A DNA stretch of 40,494 nt from Methanoregulaceae archaeon (GCA_018432765.1 JAHDSI010000022.1:1-40494); one strand, 5' to 3'. Shown: positions 1-8,203, numbered from the stretch's first letter. The notes: generated by a model from the letters alone, not told the origin. A program made the numbers and translations.

Positions 1-1
1 C

Positions 2-262
2 TCGTTCGGCATATACGAACTCTTCATATCAAAGATCGATATCGCCCGAGCAGGCAACGTATTCCACAATATCCTGGAGATTACCAACTTAGACGACCTC
101 AAGAACAAGATCATCAAGGTCATAATCATGGTCTTGATCGTGAGCTTCTTCCAGCGGGTCCTGGCCATGAACCTGACCAGTGGGATGGACATGCTGTTCA
201 TGGCCCTGTCGATCGCTGCTATCTGCATCGGAGTCTTCTTTCTCCACAAGATCAATATGTGA
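2..262 (+). CDS. YqhA/UPF0114 family membrane protein (C-terminal part)
   Basis: This is the last 86 codons of a gene that begins before the window; the frame is open from base 2 to the TGA at 260-262. The visible part has a conserved-looking segment (ISKID, then LEITNLDDLKNKIIKVIIM) followed by two hydrophobic stretches (VIIMVLIVSFFQRVLAM and LFMALSIAAICIGVFFL) that should be membrane helices. The LDDLKNKI...VLIVSFF pattern is typical of the UPF0114/YqhA family, integral membrane proteins of unknown biochemical role. The start is not visible. No function is claimed beyond family membership. Confidence 0.75.
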   Translation, partial: SFGIYELFISKIDIARAGNVFHNILEITNLDDLKNKIIKVIIMVLIVSFFQRVLAMNLTSGMDMLFMALSIAAICIGVFFLHKINM

Positions 263-347
263 ACTGACAGCACTCGTTGAAACGGTCCCGGGGCAGTACT
301 GCGTGGCCTGACCGGGATATCGATATCATACCAATGGACCCTTTTTC

Positions 348-400
348 CGGGAGATGGGTATTGCCGATGCATGCGCATCTCCCGTTCCTTCGTCTTTTTA
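348..400 (+). terminator. Stem-loop with T-rich tail (candidate terminator)
   Basis: A perfect 9-bp inverted repeat, CGGGAGATG (348-356) and CATCTCCCG (376-384), is separated by a 19-nt loop. It is followed by a pyrimidine-rich stretch ending in TTTTT (395-399). It lies between the UPF0114 gene end (262) and the next gene (513). It fits a terminator for the upstream gene but could be a structured leader of the downstream one. Confidence 0.35.
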
Positions 401-512
401 GGAGAGAAAGTGAAGAATGTGCATTCCCGCTCTTATTCGTGGTAAAATCCCCTTGATCCGGACACAACACAGATAGCTTCGCTCCAGAAGGAGATGAAAG
501 GAGAGAGAAATC

Positions 513-941
513 ATGATGTGCCATCCATGCCTACTTTCTGCAATGGCAGAGGGAATAGTCTGTGTCACCATAGACCCGGCATTGTGGGAGGCCATCATCC
601 AGCTGATGGAAAAGGAAGGGAGTTCATCTCCTGACGAGTTCGTAAACGACGCCCTGAGGGTGTACATCGCTGCAAAGACAAGCAGGAAAAAGAGCCAGCA
701 GGACCTGAAACTTGAACTTGAGAGCCTGCACCTGAAGAACGAGGAATTATCCGAGATTATCAGGAGGAAGGACGACGAGATCACCGTGCTGCTGAAACTG
801 TGGGAACACTGCCCCATCGAGGAGGGCGAGAAGGCACGAATGGAACGCACACCGGAACTAGAAGAGAAGGTCGCCCGCATGCTCAAAAACTGGTACTATG
901 ACGCGGAGAGAAAGGACCACTCGGGAGTCGACAGAGGCTGA
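513..941 (+). CDS. Small protein with RHH-like N-terminus and coiled coil
   Basis: A 142-aa soluble protein. Residues about 13-55 (VCVTIDPALWEAI...SPDEFVNDALRVYI) resemble a ribbon-helix-helix fold: a short beta strand, then two helices with the SPDEFVNDAL motif seen in CopG-like DNA-binding proteins. Residues about 55-95 form a charged, heptad-like helix (KKSQQDLKLELESLHLKNEE), probably a coiled coil for dimerisation. The tail is acidic and basic without a recognised domain. The chosen start has a GGAGAG Shine-Dalgarno about 10 nt upstream; a later ATG at 543 is an alternative. It stands alone between non-coding stretches. A transcriptional regulator is plausible but not shown. Confidence 0.6.
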   Translation: MMCHPCLLSAMAEGIVCVTIDPALWEAIIQLMEKEGSSSPDEFVNDALRVYIAAKTSRKKSQQDLKLELESLHLKNEELSEIIRRKDDEITVLLKLWEHCPIEEGEKARMERTPELEEKVARMLKNWYYDAERKDHSGVDRG

Positions 942-1284
942 GTTATCGGGATCATGGTTTTCGGGTTGAAGAACCGAAGGATTCACGCCACCGATCCATG
1001 CATATCTTCGGGAACGCTCCCTGATTGATCGGGATGCCACACCCGGCCGGACCTTCTGCCTGGATAAGACCCTGGGGACAGGCGAGCACAGGGCTCCTGT
1101 TCCCTTCTCCTGGCCGGGACCGGTCCCTGGTCAGGAGCACGATCGATTCTGAAAGACCACCCTGCAATGGCCTTTTTTGCCGTGACCACTCCGTGTTCCC
1201 TGCAATTGTCGGGTAAAATACGGTCAAGCCAGGAATGAATCCCGGGCAAATCCTTTTTGCCTGTATCTGCCAAGATGAGATCTG
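942..1284. other. Intergenic stretch without recognised gene
   Basis: 343 bp between the RHH-like gene and the proline-dehydrogenase-like gene. Reading frames here on both strands have compositions unlike proteins and no family motifs. An AT-richer patch (GGTAAAATAC, about 1211-1220) could hold the promoter of the downstream gene. I see no tRNA-like or terminator-like structure that I would defend. Confidence 0.4.
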
Positions 1285-2091
1285 ATGGTATCGGCAAAAC
1301 AGTGGTCACTTCCGGACATGGACCGGGCGCTCGAATGGGCTGGTGTTCGCAACGGTGAGGGAATATCCTGTACATTGCATGCACTCGGTGAATATGCCAC
1401 GTCCAGGGCGCCCGTACTCGCCATGGCCGGACAATACCGAAATCTTGCCGAAGGTATACATGATCTCGGTCTTGACGCGAATATATCGATAAAATCGACA
1501 TCCCTTGGTGCGATCTTTGACCGGGAGCTCTGCCTGGAGATGATCTGCGACCTGGCATCCCTGGCGAACCGGAAGGGGATCGGGTTCGAGATTGACATGG
1601 AAGGGAAGGGTCTCGTGGAGGCCTCTCTCTCGGCGGCAGCCCGGTGTGCAGCAGAAGGGTACAGGGTCACACTCGCGCTGCAGGCCTACCTGGACCGCAC
1701 CGGAGATGACCTCTCACGGCTCCTCGCCATGGACGTAGCTCCACGGATCGTGAAGGGAGCGTATCTTGGTGACACGGACGATTTTGAAGAGATAGAAGAC
1801 CGCTTCAAGGCTCTTTTTATCACGGCGGAAGCGATCGGGAAGCCGTTTGACGTCGGGACCCATGATCCCGGGCTCATCAGGTGGATATGCAGGCGCATGG
1901 AGGAGAGAAAAGAATTGTTACGGTTCGGGTTCCTGATGGGCCTCTCCGACAGGACGAAGACACGGCTTGTTGAGGAAGGCTGGAGAGTTGTCGAATACGT
2001 AGCCTTCGGGAGGGGGGGAGAGGCATACACGGCCCGGAGAGAGAAGTACCTGTCAGACCTGGCAAAGCTTCGCCGAAAGCCGGCTCCCTGA
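1285..2091 (+). CDS. Proline dehydrogenase-like flavoenzyme (PRODH domain)
   Basis: A 268-aa protein made of a single PRODH-type TIM barrel. PRODH oxidises proline to pyrroline-5-carboxylate with FAD. Family motifs in order are ALQAYLDR (131-138), RIVKGAY (154-160, the conserved VKGAY strand), THDPGLI (192-198), FGFLMG (214-219) and YVAFGRGGEAYTARR (238-252). The last keeps the arginine/tyrosine pattern that binds substrate carboxylate in PRODHs. At 268 aa it is close to the minimal monofunctional type. No pyrroline-5-carboxylate dehydrogenase gene is next to it, so its partner is unknown. The start has a GATGAG element just upstream. Family assignment is good; the exact substrate is inferred. 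Confidence 0.75.
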   Translation: MVSAKQWSLPDMDRALEWAGVRNGEGISCTLHALGEYATSRAPVLAMAGQYRNLAEGIHDLGLDANISIKSTSLGAIFDRELCLEMICDLASLANRKGIGFEIDMEGKGLVEASLSAAARCAAEGYRVTLALQAYLDRTGDDLSRLLAMDVAPRIVKGAYLGDTDDFEEIEDRFKALFITAEAIGKPFDVGTHDPGLIRWICRRMEERKELLRFGFLMGLSDRTKTRLVEEGWRVVEYVAFGRGGEAYTARREKYLSDLAKLRRKPAP

Positions 2092-2119
2092 AATCAGACA
2101 ACTGAATCGATCCGGGGCA

Positions 2120-2148
2120 GGTGGCATCTTCATCCGGGCACTGCCACC
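2120..2148. terminator. Hairpin between convergent genes
   Basis: A perfect 7-bp inverted repeat, GGTGGCA (2120-2126) and TGCCACC (2142-2148), with a 15-nt loop. It lies between the converging ends of the PRODH-like gene (2091) and malic enzyme (2227). A direct repeat CCGGGGCAGG flanks it (2112-2121 and 2151-2160). There is no T-run, so it may act as a bidirectional 3' end structure rather than a classical terminator. Confidence 0.3.
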
Positions 2149-2226
2149 AACCGGGGCAGGATGAGGTCTCTTTCACTGGCGATCACGGGACCGCGGAAAA
2201 GACCCCGCCTCCGGGATGGTGCCGCC

Positions 2227-3447
2227 CTACCCGATCTCCCTTCCGCATCCTGATTCGAACGCAGCGTCCTTCACCGCCCGCGCAATTGCGCGGGTAACCT
2301 CCCTGTCGAGGACCGTCGGCAGCACGTGGTCCCTGTGCGGGCGTGGCACATACCCGGCGAGCGCATGGGCCGCAGCCACCTTCATCTCGTCCGTGATCCG
2401 GGTGGCAAAGGCATCAAGTGCGCCACGGAACACCCCGGGGAACGCGAGGGCGTTGTTTATCTGGTTGGGATAGTCGCTCCTCCCTGTCCCGACCACTGCC
2501 GCCCCACCCGCCTTCGCCAGGTCAGGCATGATCTCGGGGACAGGATTGGCCATTCCAAACACGATCGGGTCGTCGTTCATTGTCCGGACCATCTCCGGAG
2601 TCACCAGTCCGCCGGTTGATACGCCGATGAAGGCGTCCGCTCCTGCCAGGGCATCGGCAAGTGTCCCCTGCCTGCCACTCCGGTTCGTCTCGTCGGCGAC
2701 GATGAACTTGTACTTGTTGGCATACAGGCCCTTCCGTTCCCTGTGGATGATCCCCTGGGTATCGCAGACGATGATATCCCTGACACTCTGGCAGAAATCC
2801 GGGTTGTACCCGATACACCGGAGGAGGCGTACAATCGCGTACCCTGCCGCACCAGCACCACAGACCACGATGTTTAAGTCCTCGAAGTTCTTCCCTGTAG
2901 CCCTGCACGCATTGAGAAGTGCCGCAAGCACCGTGATCGCCGTGCCGTGCTGGTCATCATGCATCACCGGTATGCCGATATCCTGGAGCGCCTCTTCCAC
3001 TTCGAAACACTTTGGCGCCGCGATGTCCTCGAGATTGATTCCCCCGAATACAGGGGCGATATTCTTCACCTCGTCTACAAAATCGGTGTGATAACTCTCG
3101 AAACAGATGGGGAATGCATCGATTCCTGCAAATTTTTTGAAGAGGATTGCCTTCCCCTCCATCACGGGAATAGCAGCATACCCCCCTATGTTGCCAAGCC
3201 CGAGGACCGCGGACCCATCGGAGATTATTGCAATGGTGTTTCCTTTCAGGGTATATTTATAGGCCATATCCCGGTTCCTGTGAATGGCTCTGCAGACCTC
3301 GGCAACACCAGGAGTGTAAGCCCGTGAAAGGTCGCGCCTTGTCTCCAGGGGCACCTTGGAGCGGATCTCGATCTTTCCCCGGTGCGCCGCATGAAGCTCG
3401 AGGGCTTCCTTGTATATATCTCCGGGACTATTCCCCTCTTTTGACAT
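2227..3447 (-). CDS. Malic enzyme (malate dehydrogenase, oxaloacetate-decarboxylating)
   Basis: A 406-aa malic enzyme, which converts malate to pyruvate plus CO2 with NAD(P) reduction. Visible hallmarks in order are SRAYTPGVAEV (substrate region), SDGSAVLGLGNIG, FGGINLEDI...CFEVE (metal site region), MHDDQHGTA, the nucleotide-binding GAGAAG, and MANPVPEI near the C-terminus. Length matches the short bacterial/archaeal form and it lacks the phosphotransacetylase-like extension of E. coli MaeB. I chose the ATG at 3447 rather than the one six bases earlier because GGTGG sits 6 nt before it. It is divergent from the secreted nuclease gene. In a methanogen it probably links C4 acids and pyruvate; cofactor choice cannot be read from sequence alone. 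Confidence 0.92.
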   Translation of the reverse strand: MSKEGNSPGDIYKEALELHAAHRGKIEIRSKVPLETRRDLSRAYTPGVAEVCRAIHRNRDMAYKYTLKGNTIAIISDGSAVLGLGNIGGYAAIPVMEGKAILFKKFAGIDAFPICFESYHTDFVDEVKNIAPVFGGINLEDIAAPKCFEVEEALQDIGIPVMHDDQHGTAITVLAALLNACRATGKNFEDLNIVVCGAGAAGYAIVRLLRCIGYNPDFCQSVRDIIVCDTQGIIHRERKGLYANKYKFIVADETNRSGRQGTLADALAGADAFIGVSTGGLVTPEMVRTMNDDPIVFGMANPVPEIMPDLAKAGGAAVVGTGRSDYPNQINNALAFPGVFRGALDAFATRITDEMKVAAAHALAGYVPRPHRDHVLPTVLDREVTRAIARAVKDAAFESGCGREIG

Positions 3448-3520
3448 CTTCATCCACCATGTAATGACATTGTGACGATGCGGTGATGAAAGTTACCAAG
3501 ACGGGACCATCGCTTCCCAA

Positions 3521-3530
3521 TAATTATAGG
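3521..3530 (+). promoter_or_regulatory. TATA-like box for the nuclease lipoprotein
   Basis: AATTATA at 3522-3528 is centred about 27 bp before the ATG at 3552. That is the usual TATA-to-start distance in archaea, so the transcript is predicted to be leaderless. This also argues against the longer reading frame that begins at 3483. Confidence 0.4.
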
Positions 3531-3551
3531 CAACAGGGACAAGAATCTACT

Positions 3552-4508
3552 ATGAACGCCTCGAATATCAGAATATCAGCCACACTGGTTTTTTTCCTCG
3601 CTGCTCTCCTCGTTTTTGCCGGATGCAGCGATACCGGCCTCGCACCTGACAGTTCCGGGTTTGAACCGGGCAATAGCTACGAAGCCCGGGTGATACGCGT
3701 AGCAGACGGGGATACCATCGCCGTGAAGTTTTCGGGGGGGAACGAAGAGAGGGTGCGGGTACTCGGGGTGGACTGTCCCGAGACCGATCTTTCCGCCAAC
3801 GTACCCGGGGAATACCCGGGCATCGACGATCCCTCGCATCTTGCCCTCTGGGGGGAGAGAGCCAGGCAGTATACGTCCGATACCCTGGACGGTGCACACA
3901 TAACAATTCAATTCGACCGCCAGGCAGGAATCCGTGACCGCTACGACCGCCTGCTTGCATATGTAATCCTGCAGGACGGCCGCGATCTTGGCAGACTGCT
4001 GATCGAAAACGGGATGGCGAGGGTCTACACAGCAGAGGATTTCGCCCGCAAAGCCGACTACCTTGCAGTGGAGAAGGCCGCAAAGACGTGTGGGGCCGGC
4101 CTCTGGAACCCTGACGGCGATCTTTTGGTTTCTGTCACCCCCGTTCCCATAGATACGCCAACAAGCGGCGTATTCATCGCATCGGTCCACTACAATGCAG
4201 CTGGCGATGACCGGGAGAACGTAAACGACGAATATCTCGTTATTGCCAACGCAGGCCCGGGTGAGCAGGAACTCTCCGGATGGACGCTCTCCGGGCCCAC
4301 GCAGATCCCATTTGTCTTCGGCCCGTTCCTGCTCGCACAGGGAGGGGAGGTCGTGATCCACACGGGAAGCGGAACGGATTCCGGAACCGACCTCTTCCGG
4401 GATCTCTCCTCGCCGGCCCTTGGAAACCAGGGGGGCAGGCTTGACCTCTCCGACAGCGAAGGAGACGTGGTCTCCTCGTTCTCATGGGGCACCGCCGCCT
4501 CGGGGTAA
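3552..4508 (+). CDS. Secreted lipoprotein: thermonuclease (SNase) plus lamin-tail domain
   Basis: A 318-aa exported protein. Residues 1-25 form a lipoprotein signal ending in the lipobox VFAGC, so Cys25 should be lipid-anchored outside the cell. Residues about 44-190 are a staphylococcal-nuclease-like domain: ARVIRVADGDTI, VRVLGVDCPE (the Arg and Glu match SNase catalytic positions), YDRLLAYV and GAGLWNPDG. Residues about 205-318 look like a lamin-tail (LTD) beta domain: GVFIASVHYNA, NDEYLVIANAG, LSGWTLSG, and a final VSSFSWG. Such SNase-LTD combinations are seen in secreted nucleases. The role is probably extracellular DNA/RNA degradation or scavenging. The frame is open further upstream to 3483, but signal peptide and promoter position favour 3552. 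Confidence 0.85.
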   Translation: MNASNIRISATLVFFLAALLVFAGCSDTGLAPDSSGFEPGNSYEARVIRVADGDTIAVKFSGGNEERVRVLGVDCPETDLSANVPGEYPGIDDPSHLALWGERARQYTSDTLDGAHITIQFDRQAGIRDRYDRLLAYVILQDGRDLGRLLIENGMARVYTAEDFARKADYLAVEKAAKTCGAGLWNPDGDLLVSVTPVPIDTPTSGVFIASVHYNAAGDDRENVNDEYLVIANAGPGEQELSGWTLSGPTQIPFVFGPFLLAQGGEVVIHTGSGTDSGTDLFRDLSSPALGNQGGRLDLSDSEGDVVSSFSWGTAASG

Positions 4509-6476
4509 GGCCGGCGTCCCTTCCCGGGCCTCTTCAAAGACGAACCGCATCTCATTCCAGGCCTTCTCAAGGAGTTTTGCGTAATAGGTCGTGTCACAGG
4601 AGACTGCCAGCCAGTCCAGTTCCACCTCCCACGTGCGCGAGTCTGTGACCACGTACGCGATCTCCATGCCCGGGGACGGCTCGATTCCTGCCCGTCTGCA
4701 GGCTTCCACGGCCGAGGCCTCGGGGCATCTCCGGGAATACGAGAGCCGGCTTATCCGGCGGCGGATCACCATCTCTGCCGGTTCCGCGGTAGAGATCCTC
4801 TCTTTTGCCTCACGGTACAGCAGGTGCCCCCCGTCCTCCATCTCCTCGAGATCGCGGCGGGTGCGGGCACCCTTCACCAGTTCGAGGATGGCGTTCTGCA
4901 TGGACCTGACGCAGGCGGGAGAGTCCCTCCTCCTGGCTGCAATCCCCCGTATCTTCATGGCGCCGTCTTCAAGCCTTCCGAAATACCTGTTGTACGCACC
5001 AAAGCCGTCAGGCATGGGAAGGAAGACGATCCAGTCGTAGGTGTCGAGAGTGGTATGCAGCCCGGTCTCCTGCTCGACACGCTGTTTCAGGGAGCCAGGA
5101 GACCGGAGTCCCCTGATCCAGAGGCAGTCCACGATTCCGTGCAGCACCTCAAAACCCATCCCCTCGGCGATGTCGCGGGTGGCAAGCAGGATGTCACGGG
5201 CATGACAGGTGATCTGCTCGTGAACCTCTATCCTCCCGAACCTGGCGTTCCGGTATCCCGTGTAGCCAAAACAGGTGACAAGCATCCACTTGAGCAGCGA
5301 GTCTATGCCTGCATAGCGGGGGTCAGTCGTCTTTCTCTGCTTGGTCTCTTTCCGGAGCGCCAGCAGGGGGTCCAGCACCGCCGGGAGAAATCCCTCTCTC
5401 TCCGGGTTATGCAGGGTCTCTGGGGAGAGGTTGTACCTGACGATGATGGAGGGGTAGAGCGAAGTGAAATCGATCTCGTGGACCCTCTCGTAGAGGCCGG
5501 GGCGAGGCTGGAACATCATGCCCCCCCGGTCGGCGGCCTTCAGTTCGGAAAAGCGCCTCACACCCTCGGGGTCATTCTTGCGGTAGGGGACGGCGATGCC
5601 CTGCCTGAGCGCCTCATAGACCTCGTAGGCTGATATGAGTGTCCCTGCTGTGAACCGGGCCGCAAGGTTTGGAGAGAGACCGGAGAGGCGGGAGGCGAGG
5701 ATGATCCCCGAAAGGTCGCTCTCGCGGTAGTTGAAGCTCTGCCGGGTGTCGATCAGCACACGCCCCTCGGGGATGAGTGACCCGCACCGGTATTCCACTC
5801 TCCCGTAGCTCTGGTAGGACCGGCCCTCCATTCGCCGGAACCGGCCTGTACGGCTGATACAGGTTTCTATACCATATCGGCGGGCTCGTGAGAGTATCCG
5901 GGGGATCCATACGTCTGATAAGGGAAAGAGGATGACGTCCGGGTCACAGTCCGCGACGAGGCCGGCGAGGTCGGAGAGGATGGCCTGCTCGCTCCCTGCC
6001 AGCCTCTCGCACCGCTCATGGACCACCTCCATTCCGGTGATGCGCCCCTGCGCAGACGGGTTGTCTGCAACCGTTATCTCCATGACGTCCAGCGGAACGG
6101 AAAAATCGGGGTCAAAACGGGACTCTCCTGGCTCCCCGCACGGGAAGATGCCCTGTTCTGCCATGTAGCGCTGGTCCAGGCGGAGGTCTGTGTTGTAGAG
6201 CTGGGCCTCAAACCCGGTCTGCCGTTCAATGGCTGCGGCGACCTCACGCCCGGCTCCGATCCGGTAGCCTTCCAGCTCCCCGGATATGGTCCGGAAGGTA
6301 CACTCCGCCATCTCGTACCGGGCACCGAGGGCATCGAGAAGCTCCCAGTGGGCATGGGGGTCGGGGAGGTGGAGGTAGAAGGTGGGCTGGTAGGGAATAG
6401 TGACGCGGCGAACACCTGATGCGCTCTTCTCCCAGAGCTCAACCCCGTCCCTGTACGTTGAATCAATGATCCACAC
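4482..6476 (-). CDS. polB2: Family B DNA polymerase, PolB2 type with degenerate active sites
   Basis: A 664-aa family B polymerase homologue, shorter than replicative PolB. Motif A is intact ([10 protein letters not shown], 336-345). Motif B is altered ([15 protein letters not shown], 394-408). Motif C, normally YGDTDS, reads HGIVDC (446-451), so one of the two catalytic aspartates is lost. In the exonuclease region, Exo I reads LDVMEI (129-134) and the Exo II FD is replaced near LSDVW (186-190), so proofreading is probably absent. These losses are characteristic of the archaeal PolB2 branch; the Sulfolobales member has been tied to damage tolerance. Its ATG overlaps the end of the 78-aa gene and its 3' end overlaps the convergent nuclease gene by 27 bp. 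Confidence 0.88.
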   Translation of the reverse strand: MWIIDSTYRDGVELWEKSASGVRRVTIPYQPTFYLHLPDPHAHWELLDALGARYEMAECTFRTISGELEGYRIGAGREVAAAIERQTGFEAQLYNTDLRLDQRYMAEQGIFPCGEPGESRFDPDFSVPLDVMEITVADNPSAQGRITGMEVVHERCERLAGSEQAILSDLAGLVADCDPDVILFPLSDVWIPRILSRARRYGIETCISRTGRFRRMEGRSYQSYGRVEYRCGSLIPEGRVLIDTRQSFNYRESDLSGIILASRLSGLSPNLAARFTAGTLISAYEVYEALRQGIAVPYRKNDPEGVRRFSELKAADRGGMMFQPRPGLYERVHEIDFTSLYPSIIVRYNLSPETLHNPEREGFLPAVLDPLLALRKETKQRKTTDPRYAGIDSLLKWMLVTCFGYTGYRNARFGRIEVHEQITCHARDILLATRDIAEGMGFEVLHGIVDCLWIRGLRSPGSLKQRVEQETGLHTTLDTYDWIVFLPMPDGFGAYNRYFGRLEDGAMKIRGIAARRRDSPACVRSMQNAILELVKGARTRRDLEEMEDGGHLLYREAKERISTAEPAEMVIRRRISRLSYSRRCPEASAVEACRRAGIEPSPGMEIAYVVTDSRTWEVELDWLAVSCDTTYYAKLLEKAWNEMRFVFEEAREGTPALPRGGGAP

Positions 6477-6699
6477 CGGCTCTCTCCTCCTCCTTCAGAA
6501 GCTCTATGGCTATTGAGAAGAACGCAGCCTCCAGGGGGTCGTCGAAGGCATAGAACGCCTCGCTGGAATGCCTTTTTGCCATCTCCACCAGCCTGGAGGC
6601 GTATATCCTGTCAGGCTCCGGCAACCGGCGGGCAGCCCGCTCCCATCGCGCTGCCAGGTCCCGGACACCCATCCTGACGCTCTCAAAACTCCTCCCCAT
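6463..6699 (-). CDS. Small helical protein of the PolB2 cassette
   Basis: A 78-aa, charged, probably all-helical protein (start MGRSFESVRMGVRDLAARW; end [13 protein letters not shown]). It has no membrane segment and no motif I can name. Its start overlaps the stop of the RecA-like gene by one base and its end overlaps the polymerase start by 14 bp, so the three genes are surely co-transcribed and probably translationally coupled. Position suggests an accessory subunit or adaptor for the PolB2-containing complex; this is inference from context only. Confidence 0.75.
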   Translation of the reverse strand: MGRSFESVRMGVRDLAARWERAARRLPEPDRIYASRLVEMAKRHSSEAFYAFDDPLEAAFFSIAIELLKEEERAGVDH

Positions 6700-7331
6700 C
6701 AGATCCCCTCCAGCGTGGTCTGCCCTGCAGGAAGATTCCTGCGCCGGCGTACCGTTCCCCTCCGGTACGTACGCGTGGCAGGGGGAGGCGGGGTCTGGGC
6801 CCCGATATGGAATACCCGGTGAGCAAACCGGGCTATCTCGTCAAAGGCTTGGTCCGGCTTCGGGGAGTACAGGACCACGAGCGAGCTCTGGCCGGCGTCA
6901 TGAAGTGCCCTGCCAACGGCATCGACCACGTCCCGGGCATCGTCATAGAGGGACGGGTCATGCTCCACGAAGATGATGGTATGATAGGACTCCCGGAGAA
7001 TCGTCAGGAGCTGGAAGGCGGTGAAGGCCCGCCTCACCTCGATGTTGACCGATCTGCGGTTGATGCCCGCAAGAAGGCGGGAGTAGTTTCCGCTGATGAA
7101 GAGGAAGAGAAACCTCTGAAGCACGGGGTTGTCGTTCAAGCCCGCAAGAACCACGTCATCCGGGGCGATGACCGCCGAGAAGGTTCCGGTCCTGAGGGGG
7201 ACTGCGGGGTGCAGATCGAACTCCATGCCTAGTGCTGCGGCAGCGATCTTCAATAAGGCTGGAGAGCATGCGGGGTGAAAGTGAGATGAAAAAGTATATC
7301 TCCTGGTATAAAATCCATCATATTTGCCCAA
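6699..7331 (-). CDS. RecA/RadA-like core without Walker A (PolB2-linked)
   Basis: A 210-aa protein resembling the second half of a RecA/RadA ATPase core. The visible strands are TIIFVEHDP (in the Walker B position), SSLVVLYSPK and FAHRVFHIG; the helix INRRSVNIEVRRAFTAFQLLTIL precedes them. No GxxxxGKT Walker A is present, so ATP hydrolysis is unlikely. The C-terminus is basic (RTYRRGTVRRRR) and ends TTLEGI. It is the first gene of the PolB2 cassette. The pairing of an inactive RecA-like protein with an error-prone polymerase recalls bacterial ImuA; the comparison is inference. The start is uncertain: internal ATG codons, for example at 7226, are possible, because a TATA-like TTTATACC lies inside the first codons. 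Confidence 0.7.
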   Translation of the reverse strand: MGKYDGFYTRRYTFSSHFHPACSPALLKIAAAALGMEFDLHPAVPLRTGTFSAVIAPDDVVLAGLNDNPVLQRFLFLFISGNYSRLLAGINRRSVNIEVRRAFTAFQLLTILRESYHTIIFVEHDPSLYDDARDVVDAVGRALHDAGQSSLVVLYSPKPDQAFDEIARFAHRVFHIGAQTPPPPATRTYRRGTVRRRRNLPAGQTTLEGI

Positions 7332-7548
7332 TTTTCTCTTTTGGAGAGATTAAATGCCTCCTCGCTGTTTTGTGCGGGTAGAAGAAACGAAGTGGTTACC
7401 CGCGATCGCAATCCAGTCACTCACAACCGCCGCCGGGGCGTCCTCGCATAACTCATACCCAATTGCTCAAATTTTGACTGTGAATCAGAAGGTGATCGCA
7501 GGTGTCACCCCGGGTCGAGGGCGGAGGCCTCGCGGTATTTTTTCGGGC

Positions 7549-7655
7549 GGCGGCATGCATCGCATGTGGTATGTAAGGGTGGGGAAACTCGCACAACAGG
7601 TATCGGATTCATCAATCTTATCCATCCATGATAGCGAAGAGCCGATTTAATGAAT
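7549..7655 (-). pseudogene. Relic fragment related to the 14.3-kb ORF
   Basis: Reading the minus strand gives NRLFAIMDG followed by a stop, and after a frame change MDKIDESDTCCASFPTLTYHMRC. This parallels IRLFATMEKIGEP...ASLHTPTC in the 90-aa frame at 14305-14577. At DNA level, 7557-7645 and 14381-14465 share GCATCGCATGTGG, ATCAATCTT/ACCAATCTT and GCGAAGAGCCG/GCAAAGAGCCG. A small ATGG duplication explains the frameshift. I read it as a decayed copy of the same gene family. The rest of 7332-7781 holds no convincing gene; a 98-codon plus-strand frame there is rejected. Confidence 0.5.
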
Positions 7656-7781
7656 TACCAGGATGACCGGCCTGGCAGCGAATCCCAATGAACCGATCCG
7701 GGAACCGGAAGGGTATTTTCCGGACATTCCATGAAAGATACCCTTTAACTGTACAGAGGCAAACACTTCAGACGGTGAAAC

Positions 7782-8030
7782 ATGAATATCGATGATATTA
7801 TCAGGAAGATCTGGGACACGCAGGGATTCGGCAACGTGGCGGTATGGCCGGACGGGACCATGACCGTGGTTCCAGGGGACTACACCGGCGAGCCGGACGG
7901 CAAAAAACCACTGGCTGTCCTCAAGCCGATCCCCCTGGTCGCCAGGTACCCCATGCTCGATCATGCCCTCGGCGACCCGGAACTCCGGAAGACCATCGGG
8001 GATGCCGTCGGCAGTGCCCCCCGGACCTGA
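7782..8030 (+). CDS. Small protein of unknown function
   Basis: An 82-aa acidic, soluble protein (starts MNIDDIIRKIWDTQGFGNV). It has a plausible start with GGTGAAAC directly before the ATG, matching the GGTGA core of the archaeal anti-Shine-Dalgarno partner. The middle section VAVWPDGTMTVVPGDYTGEPDG looks like a beta hairpin; no cysteines, membrane segments or known motifs are visible. It precedes the solitary ATPase gene on the same strand but is separated from it by 173 bp containing a hairpin, so a shared transcript is doubtful. I do not recognise the family. Confidence 0.6.
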   Translation: MNIDDIIRKIWDTQGFGNVAVWPDGTMTVVPGDYTGEPDGKKPLAVLKPIPLVARYPMLDHALGDPELRKTIGDAVGSAPRT

Positions 8031-8061
8031 CCAGGTAAGAGACGGAGGGAGGGGGCCCAGG

Positions 8062-8085
8062 TCACCGGGGTCATTGATCCGGTGA
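8062..8085 (+). terminator. Hairpin after the 82-aa gene
   Basis: A perfect 7-bp inverted repeat, TCACCGG (8062-8068) and CCGGTGA (8079-8085), with a 10-nt loop, 32 bp after the stop codon of the small gene. There is no clear T-tail. It may mark the 3' end of that transcript. Confidence 0.3.
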
Positions 8086-8167
8086 TACGTTTCCCTCCAG
8101 GCATCCCGTATCAGGTTCACCCGGCAGGGTGCGTCACGGGATTCCTCCCGCCGGGTTAGATGGGGAG

Positions 8168-8176
8168 GAATATATC
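8168..8176 (+). promoter_or_regulatory. TATA box for the solitary ATPase
   Basis: GAATATATC at 8168-8176 is centred about 32 bp before the ATG at 8204, which predicts an almost leaderless mRNA and supports 8204 over the upstream in-frame start at 8129. Confidence 0.4.
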
Positions 8177-8203
8177 GGGGAATGGAACAGTACCTCTCTG
8201 GTA

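Noticed and set aside
2245-2262. tRNA T-arm-like GATTCGAAC
   Set aside because: It lies within the malic enzyme coding sequence and no acceptor or anticodon arm can be paired with it.
4824-5633. 269-codon plus-strand frame inside the polymerase gene
   Set aside because: It is an antisense shadow in a GC-rich gene; the opposite strand has clear polymerase motifs.
7354-7650. 98-codon plus-strand frame with a GGAG-like element before its ATG
   Set aside because: The product has no protein-like pattern, and its opposite strand carries the relic shared with 14.3 kb, which explains the sequence better.
7647-8120. 157-codon minus-strand frame
   Set aside because: It is the shadow of the 82-aa gene at 7782, which has a good ribosome-binding site and sensible composition.
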